From Shewanella litorisediminis (GTDB lineage Bacteria; Pseudomonadota; Gammaproteobacteria; Enterobacterales; Shewanellaceae): a DNA stretch of 64,000 nt. This document shows positions 34,187-41,094 of the stretch, one piece after another (position 1 is the first letter of the stretch; each line of letters opens with the position of its first letter). The stretch covers positions 1,116,501 through 1,180,500 of the forward strand of contig NZ_CP069213.1 of NCBI RefSeq assembly GCF_016834455.1, written 5' to 3'. The translations under genes were made by a program, and so were the position numbers. Below the pieces are notes generated by a model. That model ran no database searches and was not told the DNA's origin. It saw nothing but the letters and a program-made list of their open reading frames with translations.

Positions 34187-34278
34187 GGAGAGGTGGCCGA
34201 GTGGCCGAAGGCGCTCCCCTGCTAAGGGAGTATGGGCTTTAACTCCCATCGAGGGTTCGAATCCCTCCTTCTCCGCCA
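34187..34278 (+). tRNA. tRNA-Ser (anticodon GCT), copy 1
   Basis: The 92-base type II tRNA has acceptor GGAGAGG/CTTCTCC, a long variable arm (GTATGGGCTTTAACTCCCAT region), T loop TTCGAAT and an encoded CCA. The anticodon loop CTGCTAA gives anticodon GCT (34221-34223), reading AGC and AGU. Identical to the copy at 34831. Confidence 0.97.
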
Positions 34279-34301
34279 TTTTCTTAAAGCGATAAAAGTG
34301 T

Positions 34302-34378
34302 GCGCATGTAGCTCAGCTGGATAGAGTACCTGGCTACGAACCAGGCGGTCGGAGGTTCGACTCCTTCCATGCGCGCCA
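34302..34378 (+). tRNA. tRNA-Arg (anticodon ACG), copy 1
   Basis: The 77-base cloverleaf has acceptor GCGCATG/CATGCGC, anticodon loop CTACGAA (anticodon ACG, expected to be edited to ICG and read CGU, CGC, CGA), T loop TTCGACT and an encoded CCA. Confidence 0.97.
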
Positions 34379-34413
34379 GCTTTTATCGTTTTTAGCAGTA
34401 AAGAAAACAATTC

Positions 34414-34490
34414 GCGCATGTAGCTCAGCTGGATAGAGTACCTGGCTACGAACCAGGCGGTCGGAGGTTCGACTCCTTCCATGCGCGCCA
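34414..34490 (+). tRNA. tRNA-Arg (anticodon ACG), copy 2
   Basis: Identical in sequence to copy 1; the 35-base spacer before it is unrelated to the other spacers. Confidence 0.97.
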
Positions 34491-34522
34491 CTTCTTTCTT
34501 CTGTTTACCTGATAGTTTTAAC

Positions 34523-34599
34523 GCGCATGTAGCTCAGCTGGATAGAGTACCTGGCTACGAACCAGGCGGTCGGAGGTTCGACTCCTTCCATGCGCGCCA
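34523..34599 (+). tRNA. tRNA-Arg (anticodon ACG), copy 3
   Basis: Identical in sequence to copy 1, with encoded CCA; 32-base spacer from copy 2. Confidence 0.97.
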
Positions 34600-34640
34600 C
34601 TTTCAGATATTCAGGAATACTGCAGCAGACTTTTTGAAAC

Positions 34641-34717
34641 GCGCATGTAGCTCAGCTGGATAGAGTACCTGGCTACGAACCAGGCGGTCGGAGGTTCGAC
34701 TCCTTCCATGCGCGCCA
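34641..34717 (+). tRNA. tRNA-Arg (anticodon ACG), copy 4
   Basis: Identical in sequence to copy 1, with encoded CCA; 41-base spacer from copy 3. Confidence 0.97.
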
Positions 34718-34746
34718 AAAGTCTTTAAAGATTGAACGAATTCAAT

Positions 34747-34823
34747 GCGCATGTAGCTCAGCTGGATAGAGTACCTGGCTACGAACCAGGCGGTCGGAGG
34801 TTCGACTCCTTCCATGCGCGCCA
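34747..34823 (+). tRNA. tRNA-Arg (anticodon ACG), copy 5
   Basis: Identical in sequence to copy 1, with encoded CCA; only seven bases separate it from the second tRNA-Ser gene. Confidence 0.97.
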
Positions 34824-34830
34824 AATTCGC

Positions 34831-34922
34831 GGAGAGGTGGCCGAGTGGCCGAAGGCGCTCCCCTGCTAAGGGAGTATGGGCTTTAACTCCCATCGAGGGT
34901 TCGAATCCCTCCTTCTCCGCCA
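34831..34922 (+). tRNA. tRNA-Ser (anticodon GCT), copy 2
   Basis: Identical over all 92 bases to the copy at 34187, embedded between two tRNA-Arg copies. This suggests the array grew by duplication of a Ser-Arg unit. Confidence 0.97.
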
Positions 34923-34968
34923 TTCTTTACTATACTCTTCAAGCTAGCCCTTAAGAGTCACAAAATTT

Positions 34969-35045
34969 GCGCATGTAGCTCAGCTGGATAGAGTACCTGG
35001 CTACGAACCAGGCGGTCGGAGGTTCGACTCCTTCCATGCGCGCCA
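34969..35045 (+). tRNA. tRNA-Arg (anticodon ACG), copy 6
   Basis: Identical in sequence to copy 1, with encoded CCA. It is the last gene of the array; a terminator follows after five bases. Confidence 0.97.
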
Positions 35046-35050
35046 TATTA

Positions 35051-35080
35051 AAAGCCCCTGATAATTCAGGGGCTTTTTCT
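35051..35080 (+). terminator. Rho-independent terminator of the tRNA array
   Basis: An 11-bp stem, AAAGCCCCTGA/TCAGGGGCTTT, with loop TAAT is followed by a T-rich tract. Confidence 0.92.
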
Positions 35081-35448
35081 TTTTCTACATCTTTCCTGCA
35101 TAGCATACTGCATAGATTCCCCAAGCATTGGAAATGGACGGGTACATTGTCCCGGACCATGAAAGCAGTGTCTGCCCTATCGTCTGTCAATTTTACTTAT
35201 TCGATTTCAGCGCTTTCAGATTCTCCTTCCTGTAGTTTCAAGGCTATATTTTTGAGAATTATTCAGTTCAATCAATGAACATTGGTAAGACCAATTTACA
35301 AGTCGTTGCCTTTGTCGTTAATAAAAGGTTATCTTTCTGGGTGCCATTTTTGGCGCCTGTTACATTCCGGAGTCAGCGTTGCTGAATGGAGTGTATAAAT
35401 CTGCGCATTTTTATGCGTTGCGAGCCAATTAACCTTTGAGGGGAAGTC
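35081..35448. other. Intergenic region between tRNA array and oadG
   Basis: No supported gene lies in these 368 bases; the open frames are short and resemble no family. It contains the PdhR-type operator at 35281-35295. Between it and oadG there is a possible leader hairpin (GGTGCC-ATTTTT-GGCGCC, with one G-U pair). I see no integrase fragment and no repeat of the tRNA 3' end, so there is no sign of an integrated element next to the tRNAs. Confidence 0.6.
35281..35295. promoter_or_regulatory. Perfect PdhR-type operator upstream of oadGAB
   Basis: ATTGGT-AAG-ACCAAT is a perfect palindrome identical to the PdhR consensus ATTGGT-N3-ACCAAT known from E. coli, where pyruvate relieves repression. 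It is 153 bases before the oadG start codon. The related GntR regulator LldR recognises a similar site and is the main alternative. Confidence 0.75.
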
Positions 35449-35706
35449 ATGACATCAGTTATGGATCAATTGGGCGAGGCCCTGTGGATCATGGTGCTGG
35501 GCATGGTGCTGGTGTACTCGTTTCTGGGGATCTTGATCCTTGGGCTCAAGTTAATTGCCAATCGTTATGCACCCAGGATTGAAGACACTGAGACTCAACC
35601 AGTAACTCCCGGTGTTTCAGCTCAGCCAAAGGGGCTGGATCCGCGTCTGGTCGCCGCCATCACCTCTGCCATACAACAATACCGAGCCCAGGAGGGACGT
35701 TCATGA
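35449..35706 (+). CDS. oadG: Oxaloacetate decarboxylase gamma subunit OadG
   Basis: The 85-residue protein has one N-terminal membrane helix (about 12-35, with the conserved [13 protein letters not shown]) and a hydrophilic cytoplasmic tail. The gamma subunit holds the alpha and beta subunits together and binds zinc through its tail. GAGGGGAAG ribosome site; its last four bases overlap the oadA start. Confidence 0.93.
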   Translation: MTSVMDQLGEALWIMVLGMVLVYSFLGILILGLKLIANRYAPRIEDTETQPVTPGVSAQPKGLDPRLVAAITSAIQQYRAQEGRS

Positions 35707-37490
35707 CCAAAGCCTTGGCCCTTACCGATGTGGTGCTGCGCGACGCACACCAATCTCTGCTTGCCACCCGTTTGCGTGTCGAAGATATGCTGCCCATCGC
35801 CGCCAAACTCGACCAGGTGGGCTACTGGTCGCTGGAGACCTGGGGCGGCGCCACCTTCGATGCCTGTATTCGCTATTTGGGGGAAGATCCCTGGGAGCGC
35901 CTGAGATTACTTAAGCAGGCCATGCCCAATACGCCGATGCAGATGCTGCTGCGCGGGCAGAACCTGCTTGGCTACCGCCACTACGCCGACGATCTGGTGC
36001 ACAGATTCGTTGAGCGAGCCCATGATAATGGTATGGACGTGTTTCGTGTGTTCGATGCCATGAACGATGTGCGCAATCTGCAAGAGGCCGTGCGTGCCGT
36101 TAAGCAGGTAGGCGCTCACGCCCAGGGCACCATTTCCTACACCACCAGCCCTGTGCACAACCTGGATACCTGGGTGGACATGGCCAAGCGCCTTGAGGAT
36201 CTGGGCTGTGATTCGCTGTGTATCAAGGATATGGCCGGTCTGCTTCGCCCCATGGAAGCCTTTGAACTGGTGAGCAGGCTTAAGTCACAAACCGGGCTGA
36301 TGGTGGCCATGCACAGCCATGCCACCACAGGGCTTTCTACTGCGACATATCAGAAGGCGATTGAGGCCGGTATTGATGTGCTGGATACCGCCATTTCGTC
36401 CATGAGCCAAACCTATGGCCACAGTGCCACCGAGACGCTGGTGGCCATGGTGGAAGGCACAGAGCGCAGTACCGGCCTGGATATGACACTGCTGGAGGAA
36501 ATCGCAGCTTATTTCCGCGAGGTACGTAAAAAATACGCCAAATTTGAAGGGGCACTGCAGGGCATCGACTCCCGCATTCTGCGTGCCCAGGTGCCGGGCG
36601 GCATGCTCACCAATATGGAAAGTCAGCTCAAAGAGCAGGGCGCCGGCGACAAACTCGACCTGGTGCTCGATGAAATCCCCCGGGTTCGGGAAGATTTGGG
36701 CTTCCTGCCGCTGGTGACCCCGACTTCGCAAATCGTTGGCACCCAGGCGGTTATCAATGTGCTCACCGGCGAGCGTTACAAGTCGCTCACCAAGGAAACC
36801 GAAGGGGTGCTCAAGGGCGAGTACGGTGCCACCCCAGCCCCAGTGAACAGCGAATTGCAGCAGCGGGTGCTCAAGGGGGCAGAGCCCGTAACCTGTCGCC
36901 CCGCCGACTTGCTGAAGCCCGAAATGGAGCGACTTCGCACTGAGTTGGTCGATAAAGCTGCTGCCGAGGGCATCAGTCTTTGTGAACAATTGGATGATGA
37001 TGTGCTCACCTATGCGTTGTTCCCGCAAATAGGCCTTCAGTTCCTCAAAAACCGCGGTAACGCAGATGCCTTTGAGCCCGCACCAGTGGCGGTTACGCCA
37101 GTGTCTGCCCCGGCCAGGGCCGCCTCCGGGCCTGAAACCTACACCGTCAGGGTGGATGGTCAAACTTATGTGGTTGAGGTCTCTGCAGGTGGCGAAATCA
37201 GTCAGATACAGCCCCAGAGCAATGTCGTAAACAGTGCAGCCCCCGCAGCCACTCCGGCTCCGGTTAGCACCGATATCAGGATAGAGATGAATGCACCTTT
37301 GTCGGGCAACATCTTTAAGGTTCATGTCGCGCCTGGTGATTTGGTAAAAGCCGGTGATGTGGTGATCATTCTTGAGGCCATGAAGATGGAAACCGAAATT
37401 CGCGCCCAGGCCGACGGGGTAATTGCCCGTCTGTGGGTAAAAGAAGGCGACTCGGTTACCGTTGGCGCTCAGCTGTTGTCGTTGGCCTAG
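35703..37490 (+). CDS. oadA: Oxaloacetate decarboxylase alpha subunit OadA (biotin-containing)
   Basis: The 595-residue protein has an N-terminal carboxyltransferase TIM barrel (about 1-300) with [16 protein letters not shown] and metal ligands in AMHSHAT. It continues with the conserved PYC-OADA domain, a Pro/Ala-rich linker (about 455-520) and a C-terminal biotinyl domain with EAMKMET. The Lys of that motif is the biotin site. It transfers the carboxyl of oxaloacetate to biotin, giving pyruvate. With OadB and OadG it forms the membrane sodium pump. Confidence 0.97.
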   Translation: MTKALALTDVVLRDAHQSLLATRLRVEDMLPIAAKLDQVGYWSLETWGGATFDACIRYLGEDPWERLRLLKQAMPNTPMQMLLRGQNLLGYRHYADDLVHRFVERAHDNGMDVFRVFDAMNDVRNLQEAVRAVKQVGAHAQGTISYTTSPVHNLDTWVDMAKRLEDLGCDSLCIKDMAGLLRPMEAFELVSRLKSQTGLMVAMHSHATTGLSTATYQKAIEAGIDVLDTAISSMSQTYGHSATETLVAMVEGTERSTGLDMTLLEEIAAYFREVRKKYAKFEGALQGIDSRILRAQVPGGMLTNMESQLKEQGAGDKLDLVLDEIPRVREDLGFLPLVTPTSQIVGTQAVINVLTGERYKSLTKETEGVLKGEYGATPAPVNSELQQRVLKGAEPVTCRPADLLKPEMERLRTELVDKAAAEGISLCEQLDDDVLTYALFPQIGLQFLKNRGNADAFEPAPVAVTPVSAPARAASGPETYTVRVDGQTYVVEVSAGGEISQIQPQSNVVNSAAPAATPAPVSTDIRIEMNAPLSGNIFKVHVAPGDLVKAGDVVIILEAMKMETEIRAQADGVIARLWVKEGDSVTVGAQLLSLA

Positions 37491-37499
37491 GGAGGCATA

Positions 37500-38630
37500 A
37501 TGGAAGGATTGATGGCCTTTTGGGCCGAAACGGGCATTGCTCACTTTACGCTGGGGCAGTTGTTGATGATGGCGGTGGGCCTGGTACTTTTGTATCTGGC
37601 CATAGCCAAGGGGTTTGAGCCGCTGCTGCTTCTGCCCATTGGTTTTGGTGCCGTGCTCGCCAACATTCCCAATGCCGGCTTTACCGACGAAGGGGGCTTA
37701 CTTTATTACCTCTATCATGTGGGGCTGGAGACCGGTATTTTCCCACTGCTGATTTTCCTTGGTGTCGGCGCGCTGACCGACTTTGGTGCCCTGATAGCTA
37801 ACCCCAAAACATTGCTTTTGGGGGCGGCTGCCCAGTTTGGTATTTTCGCCACCCTGCTTGGGGCGATTGCGCTCAATCTGGTGCCGGGGTTTGAGTTTTC
37901 CATGAAGGATGCGGCTGCCATTGCCATTATTGGCGGTGCCGACGGCCCCACGGCCATCTTCCTCTCAACCAAGCTGGCACCTGAGCTTCTGGGCGCCATT
38001 GCGGTGGCGGCATATTCCTACATGGCGCTGGTGCCCATTATCCAGCCGCCCATCATGCGGGCGCTCACTACCAAGGAAGAGCGCGCCATCAAGATGGAGC
38101 AGCTGCGGGAAGTGAGCAAAAAAGAGAAGGTGCTGTTTCCATTAATGGTGCTGGGGCTGACGATTCTGTTTTTACCCGCGGCGACACCGCTGGTAGGCAT
38201 GTTCTGCCTTGGTAACCTGATGCGCGAGTCCGGGGTGGTAGACCGCCTCTCCAACACGGCACAGAACGAGCTCATCAACATAGTCACCATTTTCCTGGGG
38301 CTGGCGGTGGGCTCCAAGCTCTCGGCCGAACAATTCCTGCGGGTAGAAACCTTAGGTATTCTGGTGCTGGGCGCCGTCGCCTTCTCCATTGGAACCGCAG
38401 CCGGTGTGCTGATGGCAAAGGTTCTGTGCAAATTGAGTGGTGGCAAGGTCAATCCGCTGATTGGTGCCGCAGGGGTATCTGCCGTGCCCATGGCGGCACG
38501 GGTGGCCAATAAAGTGGGGCTCGAGGCGAATCCGCACAATTATCTTTTGATGCATGCCATGGGCCCTAACGTGGCTGGCGTACTTGGCAGCGCCGTGGCC
38601 GCCGGTATCTTGCTGGCGGTTTTGGGGTAG
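37500..38630 (+). CDS. oadB: Oxaloacetate decarboxylase beta subunit OadB (Na+ pump)
   Basis: The 376-residue integral membrane protein has about nine to eleven helices and the conserved [10 protein letters not shown] motif (about 147-156), whose Asp coordinates sodium and the proton. A second conserved region reads [14 protein letters not shown]. It decarboxylates carboxybiotin and exports Na+. It starts nine bases after oadA and ends the operon. Confidence 0.97.
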   Translation: MEGLMAFWAETGIAHFTLGQLLMMAVGLVLLYLAIAKGFEPLLLLPIGFGAVLANIPNAGFTDEGGLLYYLYHVGLETGIFPLLIFLGVGALTDFGALIANPKTLLLGAAAQFGIFATLLGAIALNLVPGFEFSMKDAAAIAIIGGADGPTAIFLSTKLAPELLGAIAVAAYSYMALVPIIQPPIMRALTTKEERAIKMEQLREVSKKEKVLFPLMVLGLTILFLPAATPLVGMFCLGNLMRESGVVDRLSNTAQNELINIVTIFLGLAVGSKLSAEQFLRVETLGILVLGAVAFSIGTAAGVLMAKVLCKLSGGKVNPLIGAAGVSAVPMAARVANKVGLEANPHNYLLMHAMGPNVAGVLGSAVAAGILLAVLG

Positions 38631-38643
38631 TGGTTAAAACAAT

Positions 38644-38670
38644 AAAAAAGCGCCGTAAGGCGCTTTTTTA
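38644..38670. terminator. Bidirectional terminator between oadB and the 57-aa gene
   Basis: AAAAAAGCGCC, loop GTAA, GGCGCTTTTTT. It can terminate oadGAB on the plus strand and the small minus-strand gene at 38681. Confidence 0.9.
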
Positions 38671-38680
38671 TTGCTGGCGA

Positions 38681-38854
38681 TTACTGGACCCGGGTCAGCC
38701 ACAACAGCAGCGTCATCAGGACAATCAGGGTGCCGCTGATGGCGATGATATAGATATAACCTGTTTTGCCTTTGGTGAGTGGAATGCCATTCACGCGTAA
38801 AAAAATCGTCCACAGCAGACAAAGGATGATGGGAAACAGAAAAAGCTTGGTCAT
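38681..38854 (-). CDS. Small two-helix membrane protein of unknown function (57 aa)
   Basis: An open frame from ATG 38852-38854 to TAA 38681-38683 encodes 57 residues. It has two hydrophobic segments, about 4-19 (LFLFPIILCLLWTIFL) and about 32-52 (GYIYIIAISGTLIVLM...LLLW), joined by a short positively charged loop (TKGKTG). The ribosome site is weak. It lies between oadGAB and the dicarboxylate symporter and ends just before the bidirectional terminator. No family is recognised. Positive-inside topology suggests both ends face the periplasm, which is an inference. Confidence 0.6.
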   Translation of the reverse strand: MTKLFLFPIILCLLWTIFLRVNGIPLTKGKTGYIYIIAISGTLIVLMTLLLWLTRVQ

Positions 38855-38998
38855 GGCAAGGGCTTGTTATTATTGATAACACTATTGGCAGTGTAGGTGC
38901 TTTGCCTATCAAGGTAAACAAATAGCCGGGTAAACCAGTAACAAGGGATACAAACAGCACCCTAATGACGAAGCCGGGGCATGTAGCAGTTGAGGTAA

Positions 38999-39030
38999 AT
39001 AAAAAGGCCATTCCGCTTGGAATGGCCTTT
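38999..39030 (-). terminator. Terminator of the dicarboxylate symporter gene
   Basis: On the minus strand AAAGGCCATTCC, loop AAGC, GGAATGGCCTTT is followed by TTATTT. It lies 36 bases after the symporter stop. Confidence 0.85.
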
Positions 39031-39065
39031 GGATAAAAGTGGTCTGTCAATTCCCGCCAGAAGAC

Positions 39066-40319
39066 TCAGGCGTTATCGGCGATGACTTTATCTTCTTCTG
39101 TGTTGTAAAAACGCTCGCGATCCAGCTCGCCTTCGGAGTTACCCACTACCACGGCGGTCATCATATCGCCGGTGACGTTGGTACAGGTGCGTATCATATC
39201 AATCACACGGTCGATGGCGGCGATAAAGGCAATACCTTCCAGGGGCAAACCCACCACGCCCAGGGTCACAGTCAGCATCACCATGGCGCTGCCGGGTACA
39301 CCGGCGGTGCCAACAGAAGCGACGGTGGCAGTCACTGCAATCAGCATATAGTCGGTCATATCCAGCGGAATGCCGTAGATTTGGGCAATGAAAATGGCGG
39401 CAATGGCCGGATAGATACCACCGCAGCCATCCATGTTCATGGTCGCGCCCATGGGCAGCACAAAGGCACTGTAGCGCTTGGAAACCCCCATTGACTCAGC
39501 ACATTTGGTGGTCACCGGCAGGGTGCCGAAGCTTGATGCGGTGCTGAAGGCTACCAGCTGCGCCGGCATGGCTTTACGGAAAAACTGCACCGGGCTTAAG
39601 CGGGCGGCAAATTTCACCAAACCGCCATACACAAACACAATGTGGATCAGGGCTGCCACGTAAATGGCGATAATAAACTTGCCCAGTGGCAGCAAGGTGG
39701 AGAGGCCATATTCGCCAACCACCCATGCCATCAGACCAAACACACCGATAGGAGTCAGCTTGAGTACCATGCGGGTCAGTTGGAACATGACCTCTGCACC
39801 GGCATCGAATACTTTTTTCAGTGGCTCTGCTTTTTCGCCAACCGCATTGATGGCGATCCCCACCAAGGCCGCAAACACGATGATTTGCAGCACTTTACCG
39901 TTGGTGAGTGAGGCAAAGGGATTCACCGGGATCATATCCAGCAACACCTGCGCAAAGCCCGGCACGACCCGCTCACGTACTTCGGTGCTGGCAAGCTGCA
40001 TGGTGCCACCCATATCAAAGCTGCTGCCAACCGCCAAACCAATCAAAGAGGCGAGGGTACCGGTCAACATAAAGAGCGCCAGCGTCTTGAAACTCAGGCG
40101 TTTGAGGTTGGATGAGCTGCCAAGGGAGGTGATACTGACCACAATGGCGCACAGTACCAAGGGCGCAACCAGCATCTTGATGGCGGCAATAAAGAGATCG
40201 CCAAGGGGCTTGAGCACGGTGGCCGACTCGCCCAGTACCACACCTGTGAGTATCCCCAGTGCAAAACCTGCCAGCACTTTTTGCCAGAAGGGAATTTTAC
40301 TTAATGTTTGAATTATCAT
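39066..40319 (-). CDS. Dicarboxylate/amino acid:cation symporter (DAACS family)
   Basis: The 417-residue transporter has eight transmembrane helices and two re-entrant loops. It carries the first hairpin motif ASSFGTLPVT and the NMDG motif (MNMDGCGG) of the GltPh/DctA fold. The VGTAGVPGSA second hairpin and an IDRVIDMIRTCTNVTGD helix 8 follow. It couples uptake of glutamate, aspartate or C4-dicarboxylates to Na+ or H+. The substrate cannot be fixed from sequence; helix 8 with RTCTN (Arg and Asp/Asn pattern) suggests acidic substrates. Adjacent to the Na+-pumping OAD operon. Confidence 0.93.
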   Translation of the reverse strand: MIIQTLSKIPFWQKVLAGFALGILTGVVLGESATVLKPLGDLFIAAIKMLVAPLVLCAIVVSITSLGSSSNLKRLSFKTLALFMLTGTLASLIGLAVGSSFDMGGTMQLASTEVRERVVPGFAQVLLDMIPVNPFASLTNGKVLQIIVFAALVGIAINAVGEKAEPLKKVFDAGAEVMFQLTRMVLKLTPIGVFGLMAWVVGEYGLSTLLPLGKFIIAIYVAALIHIVFVYGGLVKFAARLSPVQFFRKAMPAQLVAFSTASSFGTLPVTTKCAESMGVSKRYSAFVLPMGATMNMDGCGGIYPAIAAIFIAQIYGIPLDMTDYMLIAVTATVASVGTAGVPGSAMVMLTVTLGVVGLPLEGIAFIAAIDRVIDMIRTCTNVTGDMMTAVVVGNSEGELDRERFYNTEEDKVIADNA

Positions 40320-40566
40320 GGAGTTTCCGAATCTACTAAATCAGTGGCCCACAGCTAAGCTACCTTGCCCAAAAAAGACGACGGGGCAAAACCGCGGTAG
40401 CCCGTGCATGACAACAGTGTGGGAAAATACAGCCGAAAAGGCATTGTATAGACACATTGAGATGCAAAACAAACCGTTTTTGATATAACTTATTGTGATA
40501 TCAGAACTTGTTTTTATAGCGTTAAAGTTATCTATTTTTATTAACCTGGCTTTTGGGAGTCAAACG

Positions 40567-40983
40567 ATGGAGCCTCTGTGGCTGATGTTTTCCGGCGCCT
40601 TTCTGGCGGCCACTCTGCTGCCGGGCGGCTCTGAGGTGCTCTTGCTGGCGCTGGTCAACTCCAGCCCTGAGCTGTGGTTCTCCCTGTTTGTAGTGGCAAC
40701 CCTGGGAAATACCCTTGGGGCGCTGACGAGCCTGGGGCTCGGGCGTCTTGGCCGGGTCGCCTGGGAGCCTGAGCAGTTGTCCCGCTCCCAGCGCCGTGCC
40801 CTTGCCTTGGTGGAGAAGTATGGTGTCTGGAGTCTGCTGCTGTCCTGGGCCCCCGTCATCGGTGACATTCTTTGTGTGCTGGCGGGCTGGCTCCGACTGC
40901 CGTTAGTGATGTCTATTATTCTGATTTTAATTGGAAAAGGTGCCCGCTATGGTTTGCTGCTATTGATGATGCAGGCCTTTTGA
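40567..40983 (+). CDS. yqaA: YqaA-family (DedA/VTT-like) inner membrane protein
   Basis: The 138-residue protein has about four membrane segments and the YqaA signatures LPGGSEVLLLAL, GNTLGALTSLGLGR and LLSWAPVIGDILCVLAGWLR. It is a short relative of DedA/VTT proteins involved in lipid and membrane homeostasis; specific function unknown. ATG 40567 is chosen because it has a GGGAG ribosome site and matches the family N-terminus. A 24-codon upstream extension (40495) is less likely. Confidence 0.87.
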   Translation: MEPLWLMFSGAFLAATLLPGGSEVLLLALVNSSPELWFSLFVVATLGNTLGALTSLGLGRLGRVAWEPEQLSRSQRRALALVEKYGVWSLLLSWAPVIGDILCVLAGWLRLPLVMSIILILIGKGARYGLLLLMMQAF

Positions 40984-41094
40984 CATTTTTTATTACAACA
41001 CCGTTGGCAAAAGCCTGCGGGGCCTTTTTGGGAGTCTGATATAGTCGGGCGTTGTTGTTGGTTAACTAACTACAAGTAAAACAAGGGATAGCTA

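Noticed and set aside
34187..35045. Regularly spaced identical repeats suggesting a CRISPR array
   Set aside because: The repeats are full tRNA genes of 77 and 92 bases with encoded CCA, and spacers have varied lengths.
35046..35448. Possible genomic-island attachment site after the last tRNA-Arg gene
   Set aside because: No integrase gene, no direct repeat of the tRNA 3' end and normal core genes (oadGAB) follow.
36285..37544. Long minus-strand open frame opposite oadA
   Set aside because: Antisense shadow of the confirmed biotin enzyme gene, with no ribosome site or domain features.
38634..39050. 138-codon minus-strand open frame downstream of oadB
   Set aside because: It runs through two terminators, and another frame in the same place encodes the better-supported 57-residue membrane protein.
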